Assembly: GCF_900112615.1 (NCBI RefSeq)
Contig: NZ_FOMK01000004.1
Span: 806,001-870,000, forward strand
Direction of reading: 5' to 3'
DNA length: 64,000 bases
From: Chitinophaga sp. CF118
GTDB taxonomy: Bacteria > Bacteroidota > Bacteroidia > Chitinophagales > Chitinophagaceae
The notes beneath the pieces were generated by a model. That model was not told the DNA's origin and ran no database searches. It saw nothing but the letters and a program-made list of their open reading frames with translations. A program made the translations under genes and the position numbers. Positions 27,855-37,155 of the stretch are shown piece by piece; positions within the stretch are counted from its first letter, which is position 1, and every line of letters begins with the position of its first letter.

Positions 27855-29081
27855 TTACTTATTACCCCATTTTCGAACTACAAGAGAAGAGTTAGTTCCC
27901 CCAAAGCCAAAAGAGTTAGACAAAAATATATTAAAATCTTTATTAATAGTATTATTTGTAATATTTAATCTTGCTGCAGCTCCCTCAGGATTCTCCAGAT
28001 TAATATTAGGGGCAATGAATCCATTTTGCATCATTAACATGGAATAAACGATCTCACTGGCACCTGCCATCCAGCACTCATGGCCGGTCATAGATTTGGT
28101 TGAACTGATGTAAGGTTTTGATTCTCCGAATACCAGGTCCAGCGCAGCAGCCTCACTGGCATCTCCTGCCGGTGTGCTCGTAGCATGTGCATTGATATAT
28201 TCAATGTCCTTTGCCTGTAAACCGGCATCCTGCAGGGCTATTTGCAGAGAGCGTACAGGCCCGTCTATAGTTGGGTTGGAAATATGTGCGCCGTTGGAGG
28301 AGAAACCATAACCGATTACCTCTGCCAGTATATTCGCTCCCCTGCGCTGTGCAGATTCCAGGCTTTCAAGAATTACTGTGGCAGCACCACCGCTGGGCAC
28401 CAGGCCATCACGATCACGATCAAAGGGACGGCTGGCTTTTGTGGGCTCCGATTCCCTTACAGAAAAGGCAGCAATGGCGTCAAAGTTGCCCATCGAATAA
28501 ATGTTCACTTCCTGCGCCCCACCGCAAACTACACAGTCCTGCATGCCATTGCGGATAAAGGTATATCCCAGACCAATAGCATGGGAGCCACTTGCACAGG
28601 CGGCACTTACACTGAAATTAATGCCACGTAGTTTAAAGATGGTTGCCAGGTTCATATTCACAGTAGAGTTCATTGTCTGGAATACAGAACCAGACCCTAC
28701 CAACATGGTATCCTTCTTTTCCCGCATAATATCATGTGCTTCCACCACGGGTTTGGACGAACTATCGTTTCCGAACAGGATTCCTACTTCTGTTTTATCA
28801 ATATAATCAGCATCAATTGCTGCCTGGGCCAGTGCTTCACGGGTACTCATGTAGGCAAATTCCGCCTGCTCCGGCATCATCAGCCTTGCACGGCGGTCCA
28901 GTTGCCCTTTAAGATCCGGTCGCTCCACATAACCGGTTAACCCGGAACGGTAACCAAATTCCTTCCGGGCCGGATCCAGGATAATCCCGGATTTTCCTTT
29001 ATATAATGAATCCCTTACTTCCTCCTGGTTTTTACCAATACAGGAATAGATTCCTAAGCCAGTTATCACTACTCTATTCAT
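27855..29081 (-). CDS. Beta-ketoacyl-ACP synthase, catalytically complete
   Basis: 408 residues of FabF type. Cys162 in VSAACASG, His299 in INAHATS and His334 in SMTGHECWMAGAS form the triad. It follows FabG by 14 bases. The HATS and GHECWMAG variants of the His motifs differ from the other two ketosynthases here and suggest a separate substrate, perhaps the aryl starter. Confidence 0.9.
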   Translation of the reverse strand: MNRVVITGLGIYSCIGKNQEEVRDSLYKGKSGIILDPARKEFGYRSGLTGYVERPDLKGQLDRRARLMMPEQAEFAYMSTREALAQAAIDADYIDKTEVGILFGNDSSSKPVVEAHDIMREKKDTMLVGSGSVFQTMNSTVNMNLATIFKLRGINFSVSAACASGSHAIGLGYTFIRNGMQDCVVCGGAQEVNIYSMGNFDAIAAFSVRESEPTKASRPFDRDRDGLVPSGGAATVILESLESAQRRGANILAEVIGYGFSSNGAHISNPTIDGPVRSLQIALQDAGLQAKDIEYINAHATSTPAGDASEAAALDLVFGESKPYISSTKSMTGHECWMAGASEIVYSMLMMQNGFIAPNINLENPEGAAARLNITNNTINKDFNIFLSNSFGFGGTNSSLVVRKWGNK

Positions 29082-29095
29082 GGCAAACTCAATTA

Positions 29096-29824
29096 TCAGG
29101 TATATAACCCTCCGTTGATCGATAATACTTCACCAGTAATATAACTCGAACCTTTTGATGCAAAAAATGCAACTGCTTCTGCTACTTCTTCTGGTTTACC
29201 AAAACGATTCATAGGAACCATAGCTGCAAGTTCTTTTTCATTCAGTTCTGCTGTCATATCTGTAGAAATAAAACCCGGGGCAATGGCATTCACAGTCACT
29301 CCACGTTTCGCTACTTCCTGTGCTAATGCCTTGGTAGCACCAATTATACCTGCCTTGGCGGCAGAATAATTGGTCTGTCCGGGCATCCCCTTTATACCGG
29401 ATAAGGATACAATGTTAATAATCCGCCCGTAACGCTTCATCAGCATATTATTCAGGATCTGCTTGGTTACATAAAACCAACCATTCAGACTGGTGTTCAC
29501 CACATTTGTCCACTGCGCAGTATTCATCCAGAACATCAGATTATCCTCACGGATTCCTGCATTATTTACCAGCACCTCTACCTGCTTCTCTTTATTCTGT
29601 TCTACCCAGGTACCTAAAACGGCCTGTACTTCTGCTTCATTTCCTACGTCAAATTTCATCACTTCCCCGTCACTTCCCTTTGCACGTACAGCTTCCAGTG
29701 TTTCAATGGCCGCTGCTTCATTCCCTTTATAGTTAATGATCACATAATAACCCTGCTCTGCCAGCTTCACACATATTGCCCGGCCAATACCGCGGGAACC
29801 ACCAGTTATTAAAGCACATTTCAT
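29096..29824 (-). CDS. 3-oxoacyl-ACP reductase, FabG-like (ApeQ-type)
   Basis: 242 residues, a classical short-chain dehydrogenase: TGGSRGIGR (cofactor site, 7-15), NNAG (86-89), Ser139 or Ser141, Tyr152 and Lys156 (YSAAK). It reduces beta-ketoacyl-ACP with NADPH. It overlaps the ammonia-lyase stop (ATGA 29821-29824). Within the cluster it provides the ketoreduction needed before dehydration. Confidence 0.92.
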   Translation of the reverse strand: MKCALITGGSRGIGRAICVKLAEQGYYVIINYKGNEAAAIETLEAVRAKGSDGEVMKFDVGNEAEVQAVLGTWVEQNKEKQVEVLVNNAGIREDNLMFWMNTAQWTNVVNTSLNGWFYVTKQILNNMLMKRYGRIINIVSLSGIKGMPGQTNYSAAKAGIIGATKALAQEVAKRGVTVNAIAPGFISTDMTAELNEKELAAMVPMNRFGKPEEVAEAVAFFASKGSSYITGEVLSINGGLYT

Positions 29825-31362
29825 ATAAATACAGTTTCAGGTTCATGCGCCTGCAAATATTCTTTTACCTTTTTCGCATCCTTATACTTAGGACTATCTT
29901 CAATAAATTTAGGGAAAATAGCTCTTGCTTCTGTATATATCTTATGCGAGAAAGTAGACAGTCTGTCCTGGCAGTTGAGATAATCTACTGCCTGCAGCAA
30001 AGTCATTATTTGTATAGCCAGTACCTCAAAAGTATTATCGATTACCCGGTTGGTCATCAATGCAGCATTACATCCCATGCTCACAATATCCTGGTTATCA
30101 TTGTTGTTCGGAATACTATGTAGGTACATTGGGAAAGACAAAGTCTGGTTCTCTGCTACTGTAGATGTTGCGGTGAACTGAATACCCTGCATACCAAAGT
30201 TAAAGCCTAGCTTACCAAGGTTCATGAATGGCGGGAACTTATGATTCAGCTTGTCATTCATGAGGTAGTTCAGTTGTCTTTCAGACAACATAGACAGCTT
30301 GGTAACAGCAATTTTGATCTTATCCATCTCCAGGGAGATATAATCACCATGGAAATTACCTCCGTGAAAAACATTCTGCTTGTGATGATCCACTATAGGG
30401 TTATCACTTACAGAATTCAGCTCCTGTACAACAATTTTTTCTGCCTGCATCAGTGTATCATACACCGGGCCTAAAACCTGTGGTACACAACGCAGGGAAT
30501 AATATTCCTGTACTTTATCTTTAAAAATCTCATCTTCCAGTTCTTTATAGAAATGGTCTGGACGGTGACGGATCATTTTACTGTCTTTCACCACATGACG
30601 CATAGCCGCTGCTACCTTGTTCTGTCCTTCGTGCAGTTTCACAATGTTCAGCTCGTGCGACAAATGATCATCAAATGCCTCCACTACTTCATTGATCATG
30701 GAAGAAAGGATAGTGCTCCAGTCCAGCAGTTTTTTGGCATTGATAATATTTACCAGACCAATACCAGTCATAGCAGAAGTACCATTAATTACGGCCAGCC
30801 CTTCACGCACATGCACACTCATAGGTTTGATACCCAGTTGCGCATATACTTCTGCAGTAGGACGCAGTGTATCTTCATATACCACTTCTCCTTCTCCTAT
30901 CAGTACCAGCCCCAGATGTGCCAGCTGTACCAGGTCGCCACTGGCACCTACTCCACCGTGCTCATATATACAAGGATATACATTCTTATTAATAAGGTCT
31001 CTGAGTAAGTTTACCGCTTCCAGGTGCACACCGGAATGGCCTTGCATAAAGCTGCTCAAACGGGCAATCATTAACGCTTTGGTCAAAACCGGTGTCATAT
31101 ATTTACCGGAACCGGAGCTATGACTGCGGATTAGGTTATATTGTAACTGATGTGTGTCATCTTCACTGATCCGGTATTGTGCCATTGGCCCGAAACCTGT
31201 ATTGATTCCATAAATCAGCTTCTTTGCTGAGAATTTCTGCAGAAATAGAAAATTTTCCTGCACCTGTTGCAGAGCTGCTTCATCCAGGATTAACTCTTCT
31301 CCCCCAAATAATACTCTGTACACTTCTTCCAGTGAAAGTACCTTACTTCCTAAAACGACCAT
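29821..31362 (-). CDS. Tyrosine (aromatic amino acid) ammonia-lyase
   Basis: 513 residues, first gene of the pigment series. The triad Ala140-Ser141-Gly142 in GGVGASGDLVQL would form the MIO cofactor; Tyr51 in YGINTGFGP and the RSHSSGSG substrate loop (79-86) are present. It closely resembles, from memory, the tyrosine ammonia-lyase of the Flavobacterium johnsoniae flexirubin cluster along its whole length. It should convert tyrosine to 4-coumarate, the aryl starter. Histidine or phenylalanine use is the less likely alternative. Confidence 0.92.
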   Translation of the reverse strand: MVVLGSKVLSLEEVYRVLFGGEELILDEAALQQVQENFLFLQKFSAKKLIYGINTGFGPMAQYRISEDDTHQLQYNLIRSHSSGSGKYMTPVLTKALMIARLSSFMQGHSGVHLEAVNLLRDLINKNVYPCIYEHGGVGASGDLVQLAHLGLVLIGEGEVVYEDTLRPTAEVYAQLGIKPMSVHVREGLAVINGTSAMTGIGLVNIINAKKLLDWSTILSSMINEVVEAFDDHLSHELNIVKLHEGQNKVAAAMRHVVKDSKMIRHRPDHFYKELEDEIFKDKVQEYYSLRCVPQVLGPVYDTLMQAEKIVVQELNSVSDNPIVDHHKQNVFHGGNFHGDYISLEMDKIKIAVTKLSMLSERQLNYLMNDKLNHKFPPFMNLGKLGFNFGMQGIQFTATSTVAENQTLSFPMYLHSIPNNNDNQDIVSMGCNAALMTNRVIDNTFEVLAIQIMTLLQAVDYLNCQDRLSTFSHKIYTEARAIFPKFIEDSPKYKDAKKVKEYLQAHEPETVFI

Positions 31363-31402
31363 TATTTTTAAATTATGATATTTAGATATATGAAAAAGTA
31401 TT

Positions 31403-31410
31403 CAAAATTA
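31403..31410 (-). promoter_or_regulatory. Possible -7 element of the pigment operon
   Basis: Minus strand TAATTTTG (TAnnTTTG) lies 41 bases before the ammonia-lyase ATG, in an AT-rich gap of 112 bases. No -33 TTG is seen at a good distance. Confidence 0.4.
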
Positions 31411-31474
31411 GCAAATTCTAATTAAGAACCATAGGTTTAATGATGTACAGAATAAAAATCCAACGTTTATTTGA

Positions 31475-32773
31475 TTATCCCTCTTCTATTCCCGGGTCTG
31501 GTGCCTCTACCAATACTTTGTCTATACGGTGGGCATCCATATCGACTATTTCAAATGTAAATCCCCTCCATTCAAATTTCTCCCCTATTTTTGGTATATG
31601 TTCCTGATGGTGGAGGATAAACCCTGCCATCGTATCAAATTCCTGCTCAAATTCAGCCATCCAGTCCTCCTTATCAAACTTACTGAGGAAGTCGTAAAAA
31701 GGAATCTGACCATCCACCAGATAAGATCCATCTTCTCTGCGAACAATCTCGTAGTCATCATCCTGACCGGTTTCCGGCATATCTCCCACAATAGCTTCCA
31801 GGATATCATTCAGTGTAATCATTCCAAGGAAAGTACCATATTCGTCTACTATAAATGCAGCATGACTTTGGGTTTCCTTGAATTTCTCCAACACCTGGTA
31901 AGCAGAATTATTCTCAGGGATGAATAACGGTTTTTTAATGATGGGTTCAAGTGTATAATTGTTGCTTGCAGCTGCCAGGTAAAGATCCTTTATGGATACG
32001 ATTCCAAGGATTTTATCTATCTGACCTTCACATACAGGGTAAACAGAGTGTACACTTTCAAATATTTTATCTCTCAATACATCTTTCTGATCGGTAATAT
32101 CCAGCCACATAATATCCGTGCGGTGGGTCATAAGGGAAGTGATATTACGGTCTCCCAGATGAAAAACCCGCTCAATGATCTCCTGCTCAGTTTCTTCAAT
32201 AGCACCAGAACTAGTGCCTTCGTTAATCATCGATTTGATATCTTCTTCCGTCACATTATTATCTGAAGGCTGCAGCTGAAACAGCTTTATCAGTAAATTG
32301 GTGGAGATAGTGAGCAACCAGATAAATGGTGATGTGATCCTGGATAACCAGAGCATAGGGGCCGCTACCTGCTTGGCAATGGCTTCCGGACGGGCTACTC
32401 CCAAACGTTTGGGCACCAGTTCACCCAGCACGATGGTGAAATAAGTAACCACCAGTACAATGAGTGCTGTGGCAATGCCGTGGCTATAAGGAGCAAGGAA
32501 CTCCACACAGGCTACAATATCTATCAGGTCCATTCTCAGTGTAGCACCGGAGTAGATCCCTATTAAAATACTAATAAGTGTAATGCCTATCTGAACAGTG
32601 GATAAGAACCTGTCAGGATTATTGGCCAGTTTCAGTGCGGCCTTTGCTTTTTCATCACCTTTATTTGCCAGATATTCCAGCCGCGCTTTACGGGCATACT
32701 CCATAGCTACCTCAGACATTGAGAATAAGCCATTTAATAAAATAAGGATGAGGATAATGACGACGACTTCCAT
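31475..32773 (-). CDS. CNNM/CorC-type membrane protein (DUF21, CBS pair, CorC_HlyC)
   Basis: 432 residues. A DUF21 membrane domain with four hydrophobic segments (1 to about 190), two CBS repeats (about 205-330: MTHRTDIMWLDI, FIVDEYGTFLGMITLNDI) and a C-terminal CorC_HlyC domain. The family is linked to magnesium or cobalt efflux and is often mislabelled as hemolysin. It ends 112 bases upstream of the pigment operon on the same strand, without a strong terminator between them. Confidence 0.9.
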   Translation of the reverse strand: MEVVVIILILILLNGLFSMSEVAMEYARKARLEYLANKGDEKAKAALKLANNPDRFLSTVQIGITLISILIGIYSGATLRMDLIDIVACVEFLAPYSHGIATALIVLVVTYFTIVLGELVPKRLGVARPEAIAKQVAAPMLWLSRITSPFIWLLTISTNLLIKLFQLQPSDNNVTEEDIKSMINEGTSSGAIEETEQEIIERVFHLGDRNITSLMTHRTDIMWLDITDQKDVLRDKIFESVHSVYPVCEGQIDKILGIVSIKDLYLAAASNNYTLEPIIKKPLFIPENNSAYQVLEKFKETQSHAAFIVDEYGTFLGMITLNDILEAIVGDMPETGQDDDYEIVRREDGSYLVDGQIPFYDFLSKFDKEDWMAEFEQEFDTMAGFILHHQEHIPKIGEKFEWRGFTFEIVDMDAHRIDKVLVEAPDPGIEEG

Positions 32774-32796
32774 GATATAAAAGCTAAAATAAAGAA

Positions 32797-33528
32797 TTAT
32801 TCAAATATTAAGGTAAGAAATGCTAAAAGCAGTCCTGCTGAAATAGCAATTACCTTGCGGTAGCTTAATTCATGGTGTTTGGTGCCGCTTTCATAAAAGA
32901 TAGTGGTGGATATATGCAGAAAGGCTCCGATAACCAATGCTACCACATATGTAATAATATGTGTCATATATGCCGAATGGCTCCCTAATTCGGCGGCGAG
33001 GATGGCAGCCAGCGGTGTTACAAGTGAAAAGATCAGTAAAATACGCCATAATTTCGTTCCACGGTGATGGGAATGAATCATTACTGTCATCAGCGTCAGT
33101 GCTTCGGGCAGTTTATGGGCTGCTATCCCTATTACCAGGGAAGGCATAGCAACATTATCATTAAAATTAAAGCCCAGTGGAATCCCTTCCATAAAAGCAT
33201 GAATAGACAACCCTAGCAAGAGCGGGGCTATAGGTACATGATGGTGATGATCCGTGGGTACATGTGTATGCCCGTGTTCAGTTCCGTGCGACAACTGCTG
33301 CAACGCTACCTGTACAAAAAAACCTATTACAATATAGATCCCGGCGCTGTTCCCCAGCTCATGAAACACTTCCGGCAACAGGTGCATGATAGTAATTCCG
33401 AAAAGACAGGCGCCGGTAAATGCCAGCAGGTAAATGGGCAGGTTGGGATGTACCTTCCTGACCACCATTGGAATAATACCACCTCCAAGGGTGGCAAGAA
33501 ATATAATTAATAAGAAGATCCAATTCAT
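32797..33528 (-). CDS. ZIP-family metal transporter
   Basis: 243 residues with about eight hydrophobic segments. A His-rich loop (HGTEHGHTHVPTDHHHH) precedes the metal-binding helix LSIHAFMEGIPLGFN, and the next helix has GIAAHKLPEALTL, the two signature helices of ZIP proteins. They move zinc, iron or manganese into the cytosol. It overlaps the PAP2 gene by 4 bases (ATGA). Confidence 0.9.
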   Translation of the reverse strand: MNWIFLLIIFLATLGGGIIPMVVRKVHPNLPIYLLAFTGACLFGITIMHLLPEVFHELGNSAGIYIVIGFFVQVALQQLSHGTEHGHTHVPTDHHHHVPIAPLLLGLSIHAFMEGIPLGFNFNDNVAMPSLVIGIAAHKLPEALTLMTVMIHSHHRGTKLWRILLIFSLVTPLAAILAAELGSHSAYMTHIITYVVALVIGAFLHISTTIFYESGTKHHELSYRKVIAISAGLLLAFLTLIFE

Positions 33529-34103
33529 GGTGTTAGTTCATGTTCCAGCCTGATACGGCGCTGAAAGAACCCGCCGCTCAGCAACCCGATAAATATGCCG
33601 AGTACTGCACCGCCGGCAACGTCCAGCGGATAATGTACACCAACATATACCTGGGCATAGCTGATCATAAAAGCCCAGATAAAAAATAATGAAGCATACC
33701 ATTTGGAGATATGCCTGAAAGTTAAAAAACAAAAAGTACCTAGTGCAAAATGATTGGTAGCATGAGAGGAGGTAAAACTGCCACTTCCCGGACAATATAC
33801 CACCAGCACCCTTACATAATGCTGTAACAAAGGATCACGGCAGGGCCTTATACGACCAACCGCTTCTTTGATATATAGACTGATCTGATCTCCCAGCCCA
33901 AAAGTGATCAGAAAAAAAGCGATCCACCAGAATCCTCTCCATTTGTAATTGATTGTTACAAACAGCCCTAAGAATAAGTATAGGGGCGCCCATACAAAAG
34001 GCTCCCTTAACCAGGGAACAATAGCATCCAGCACAGGGTGCTGCCATTGGTTATTAATGCGGAAAAAAAGTTTAAGATCCAGACGAAGCAGCTTCTCCAG
34101 CAT
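33525..34103 (-). CDS. PAP2-type membrane phosphatase
   Basis: 192 residues. The three PAP2 motifs are present: KEAVGRIRPCRDP, GSFTSSHATN and GVHYPLDVAGG. The enzyme removes phosphate from lipid phosphates such as undecaprenyl diphosphate or phosphatidate at the outer face of the inner membrane. It is coupled to the ZIP gene and follows the methyltransferase with 2 bases between. Confidence 0.9.
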   Translation of the reverse strand: MLEKLLRLDLKLFFRINNQWQHPVLDAIVPWLREPFVWAPLYLFLGLFVTINYKWRGFWWIAFFLITFGLGDQISLYIKEAVGRIRPCRDPLLQHYVRVLVVYCPGSGSFTSSHATNHFALGTFCFLTFRHISKWYASLFFIWAFMISYAQVYVGVHYPLDVAGGAVLGIFIGLLSGGFFQRRIRLEHELTP

Positions 34104-34105
34104 GG

Positions 34106-34873
34106 CTAAGGTTTTGTCGCTATAATGATCAGTCTTGGAGACTGTTGCTCATCATAGCTATTAAAATAATAGTCTCCAAAGATATCTGTTATCTGTAATC
34201 CCTGGCGGGCAAACATCCCTTCAAAATCGGCCTTCGTATAAGCACTTACGCTCTCAGTATAGGATGAATGCTGCATTCTGGAGCGGTCAAGGATATCTAT
34301 CTGCTTAAGGAATTTATGGTCACAGATCTCCCGCTGAATATCGAATACCACATTCTCCTTCTCCTTTTTTTCCTCACATACCAGGTGCGAAGCTACATAT
34401 GGACTGTTAAGATAATCCAGTACCAGCATCCCCCCTGTTTTCAGGGCATTTTTGAGCGTGCGCAAGGCATTCTCGTTTTCGCGCTGCGTATCAAAATAGC
34501 CGAAACTCGTAAAGAAGTTGAAGACAAAATCAAAGTAATTCACCCGGAAAGGGAGGCGCATATCATGCTGAAAAAAGCTTAGGTGCTCATTTTCCAGTTT
34601 TTTGGCAATATTAATACTCTGGATGGACAGATCTATACCGGTAACAGTATACCCTTTATCTGCCAGGTATTTTGAATGACGGCCACGGCCACAGGCCACG
34701 TCCAACATGGTAGCATCTGCAGAAGGGTGCAGGTACTCCAGCAATTGATCTATGAAAGATGCTGCTTCCTTATTATCCCGGTTATTATATAACAAGTGGT
34801 AATAAGGAGAATTAAACCAGTCTTTAAACCATTGTTTTTGTACTTCCACGTCAATCTCGTTATAAACTTCCAT
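34106..34873 (-). CDS. Class I SAM-dependent methyltransferase
   Basis: 255 residues. MLDVACGRGRHSKYLADKGY is motif I, GIDLSIQSI the acidic loop, and FNFFTSFGYFD a later strand. The substrate is not visible from the sequence. It lies 19 bases after the LtaS-like gene and probably shares its transcript. Confidence 0.88.
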   Translation of the reverse strand: MEVYNEIDVEVQKQWFKDWFNSPYYHLLYNNRDNKEAASFIDQLLEYLHPSADATMLDVACGRGRHSKYLADKGYTVTGIDLSIQSINIAKKLENEHLSFFQHDMRLPFRVNYFDFVFNFFTSFGYFDTQRENENALRTLKNALKTGGMLVLDYLNSPYVASHLVCEEKKEKENVVFDIQREICDHKFLKQIDILDRSRMQHSSYTESVSAYTKADFEGMFARQGLQITDIFGDYYFNSYDEQQSPRLIIIATKP

Positions 34874-34892
34874 GCTTTATTGCAAATACTCG

Positions 34893-36908
34893 CTATTTCT
34901 TATTATTAAACATCAAATATCGGGTGCTTTCATAAAAAGCACGTGTTAAATTATCAAGTGCCTTTGCAGTATCCGGTTGCTGTTGCTTCACATTCTTCAA
35001 AGGGTCGCCCTGGAGATCATACAGGGCAGTTTCCTGTGTCTGCACATTGATTTCGTACTGGTACCGGTCTCCTATCACAGCAATGCATGTTTGCAAATTC
35101 TTCACAAAAGTACTAAAAGCATAGCGACCTGTGTGAGAAGAATCCAGCATATCCTGTCCGAGTGTATAGTTCTTAACGGGCATACCAACCATGGTGGCCA
35201 TTGTAGGGTATACATCTACCAGGCTTACCGTATGGTTTATTACCTGTGGTTTTACATTTCCGGGACTATAAATGAAGCAGGTGGCATGTACGCCTCCACT
35301 AGCCAGCTCATATTCAGGCGTAGGCATGAAATGATATGGGTTCAGAGAGCAGTTATGATCTCCAAACATTATAAATATGGTATTCTCCAGATACCCCCCT
35401 TTTTTTGCCAGGTCTATCAGGTGACCAACGTTATAATCTTCATAACGTAATGCATTGAACTGATCGATAGAAATAAACCCGGCTTTCTGGAACTTATCCT
35501 TATCTATATCCTTCTCTGTCAGCTTTTTAAAGTCTCCCGCCCCCTCAGTTGTGGTAAAAGGAGGATGATTATCAGCCAATTGCAGAAAAGCGACGAAAGG
35601 CTGTTTCCGCTGGCTGGCATTCCGGAATACCTCATCAGCTTCTGTAACAAGATCATAGTCAGAGATTCCCCATACATCTGATTTGGGTGCTTTATACATC
35701 CCTTCCTCATAAATTTTCACCCCTTCCACATTGTTTGTGAATACAGCGCGAATGTTTGCCCAGTTAGTATTGCCTCCCAGCAGGTAATATTTTTCATATC
35801 CTGTGAACTGATCCATAATCACACGCTGATCAACCATATTGGGATGACGGGAAGCAGTATTGGCCATAGCGATATCCGGCAAACCGGTTGTAACACCATA
35901 AACTGTTCTGGCTGTACTTATTGCCGGAACAAAAAACCGCCGGAACAGAATGCCGCTATCAGATAGACGTTGCATATTAGGCGTAGCCTGCATCGGGTTG
36001 TTAAACATACTGGTCACACAGGCACCTGTAGATTCCAGCATCACCAGCACCACATTCATCTTAGGTTTTTCAGGTACCGAAGGCAACTCACGTACAAACT
36101 TAAGTTTCTGCACATCCGGCTGATCTACCCGCAGATAGTTAGCCATAATGGGATAATATTCCTGTGTCTTTTTCAGATCGTAGGTATCACTTTTAACAGA
36201 CAGGTTAGATACGAGGTATAGAATAGGATTGAGTGCAAGACTGGTAATACCGTTGTCCCGGTTAAACATAGCCTGGCTCCAGCGTAATGGGAAATAAGCC
36301 ACATTCCCGTAAATGCCGGCAGCAAAAAACAATACCATTACACTAACCCAGGCCGTAAAACGCCAGCGGGAAATCTTAACAGCAGCTTGCGTTGCCAGTT
36401 TGCGGAAAGGAACAATGAGTAATCTGATAACAAGGAAAAGAAACAACACCAGGCCAATAAAGGCACGCACTACAGGGTAACTTTCCCATAACATCTTTGC
36501 ATTGTCTGCCCTTTCTCCACTTAGCATAAAGCGGGAAATGTTAGGATCTATCCGGAGACTGAGATAAGCATAGTGCCCCAGATCCAATACATATAATAGT
36601 ACTAATACAAAGTAAACGATGAACAGATAAGTAAATACAATCCACCGAAGGAACGGTTTGGTGAAAAAGCCATTCCGCCAGATAAGGGCAATCAGCAGAA
36701 CCGGCACCATCAGGACCAGGGTCAACCGCAGGTCGAACTTCAGCCCAAGGTTCCAGGCTTTTATAACTGGTTCACTTCCGGTTACAGTAGTTTTAAAGAA
36801 AAATAAATAAAATACCAGGCGGAATAGTACCGAGAAAATGAATAAGAATGAAGCCTGCAGAATAACGTAACGAATATACCGGGGTATATTTTTCCAGGAA
36901 TATTTCAT
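34893..36908 (-). CDS. LtaS-like membrane phosphotransferase (sulfatase fold)
   Basis: 671 residues from ATG 36908 (MKYSWKN); the upstream 15 codons are not typical. Five membrane segments (to about residue 225) precede an extracytoplasmic alkaline-phosphatase/sulfatase-fold domain: VLVMLESTGACV, TPNMQRLSDSGI, AISTARTVYGVTTGLPD and FGDHN. These resemble lipoteichoic acid synthase and phosphoethanolamine or phosphoglycerol transferases. In Gram-negative Bacteroidota the natural acceptor is likely a glycan or lipid, not teichoic acid. The sulfatase CxPxR motif is absent, so it is not an arylsulfatase. Confidence 0.87.
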   Translation of the reverse strand: MKYSWKNIPRYIRYVILQASFLFIFSVLFRLVFYLFFFKTTVTGSEPVIKAWNLGLKFDLRLTLVLMVPVLLIALIWRNGFFTKPFLRWIVFTYLFIVYFVLVLLYVLDLGHYAYLSLRIDPNISRFMLSGERADNAKMLWESYPVVRAFIGLVLFLFLVIRLLIVPFRKLATQAAVKISRWRFTAWVSVMVLFFAAGIYGNVAYFPLRWSQAMFNRDNGITSLALNPILYLVSNLSVKSDTYDLKKTQEYYPIMANYLRVDQPDVQKLKFVRELPSVPEKPKMNVVLVMLESTGACVTSMFNNPMQATPNMQRLSDSGILFRRFFVPAISTARTVYGVTTGLPDIAMANTASRHPNMVDQRVIMDQFTGYEKYYLLGGNTNWANIRAVFTNNVEGVKIYEEGMYKAPKSDVWGISDYDLVTEADEVFRNASQRKQPFVAFLQLADNHPPFTTTEGAGDFKKLTEKDIDKDKFQKAGFISIDQFNALRYEDYNVGHLIDLAKKGGYLENTIFIMFGDHNCSLNPYHFMPTPEYELASGGVHATCFIYSPGNVKPQVINHTVSLVDVYPTMATMVGMPVKNYTLGQDMLDSSHTGRYAFSTFVKNLQTCIAVIGDRYQYEINVQTQETALYDLQGDPLKNVKQQQPDTAKALDNLTRAFYESTRYLMFNNKK

Positions 36909-37124
36909 GTAAAGAACAACTGTTTTAATTGAATTACGCTCAAAACACCACAAAAATTTAAACGCGGATGCAAATATACCAAATTATACATCTATCATAT
37001 GATGCATAACACTTAAAATCAACTTAAAAACATATATATACCATTGGATTTTATCTGGCAGGCACTTTCCGGGCATATAGAAACCGGGGAGCAAATATGT
37101 TTTTTCTTTTGGGAATAGTCACTT

Positions 37125-37132
37125 TATATTTG
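37125..37132 (+). promoter_or_regulatory. Possible -7 element of glmM
   Basis: TATATTTG matches TAnnTTTG and lies 23 bases before the GTG start chosen for glmM. A TTTTG sequence is closer upstream than usual for the -33 element. Confidence 0.45.
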
Positions 37133-37155
37133 CCCTTCCTTTAAAATTGAAACTC

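Noticed and set aside
5623..31362. Carotenoid cluster
   Set aside because: Only the CrtI-like oxidoreductase would suit it; phytoene synthase and cyclase genes are missing and the rest is aryl polyene machinery.
31475..32773. Hemolysin
   Set aside because: The DUF21-CBS-CorC architecture belongs to ion transport or efflux; the hemolysin label is historical.
34893..36908. Arylsulfatase matured by the FGE homologue
   Set aside because: The protein has the sulfatase fold but no CxPxR or SxPxR motif, and its membrane segments fit the LtaS-like family.
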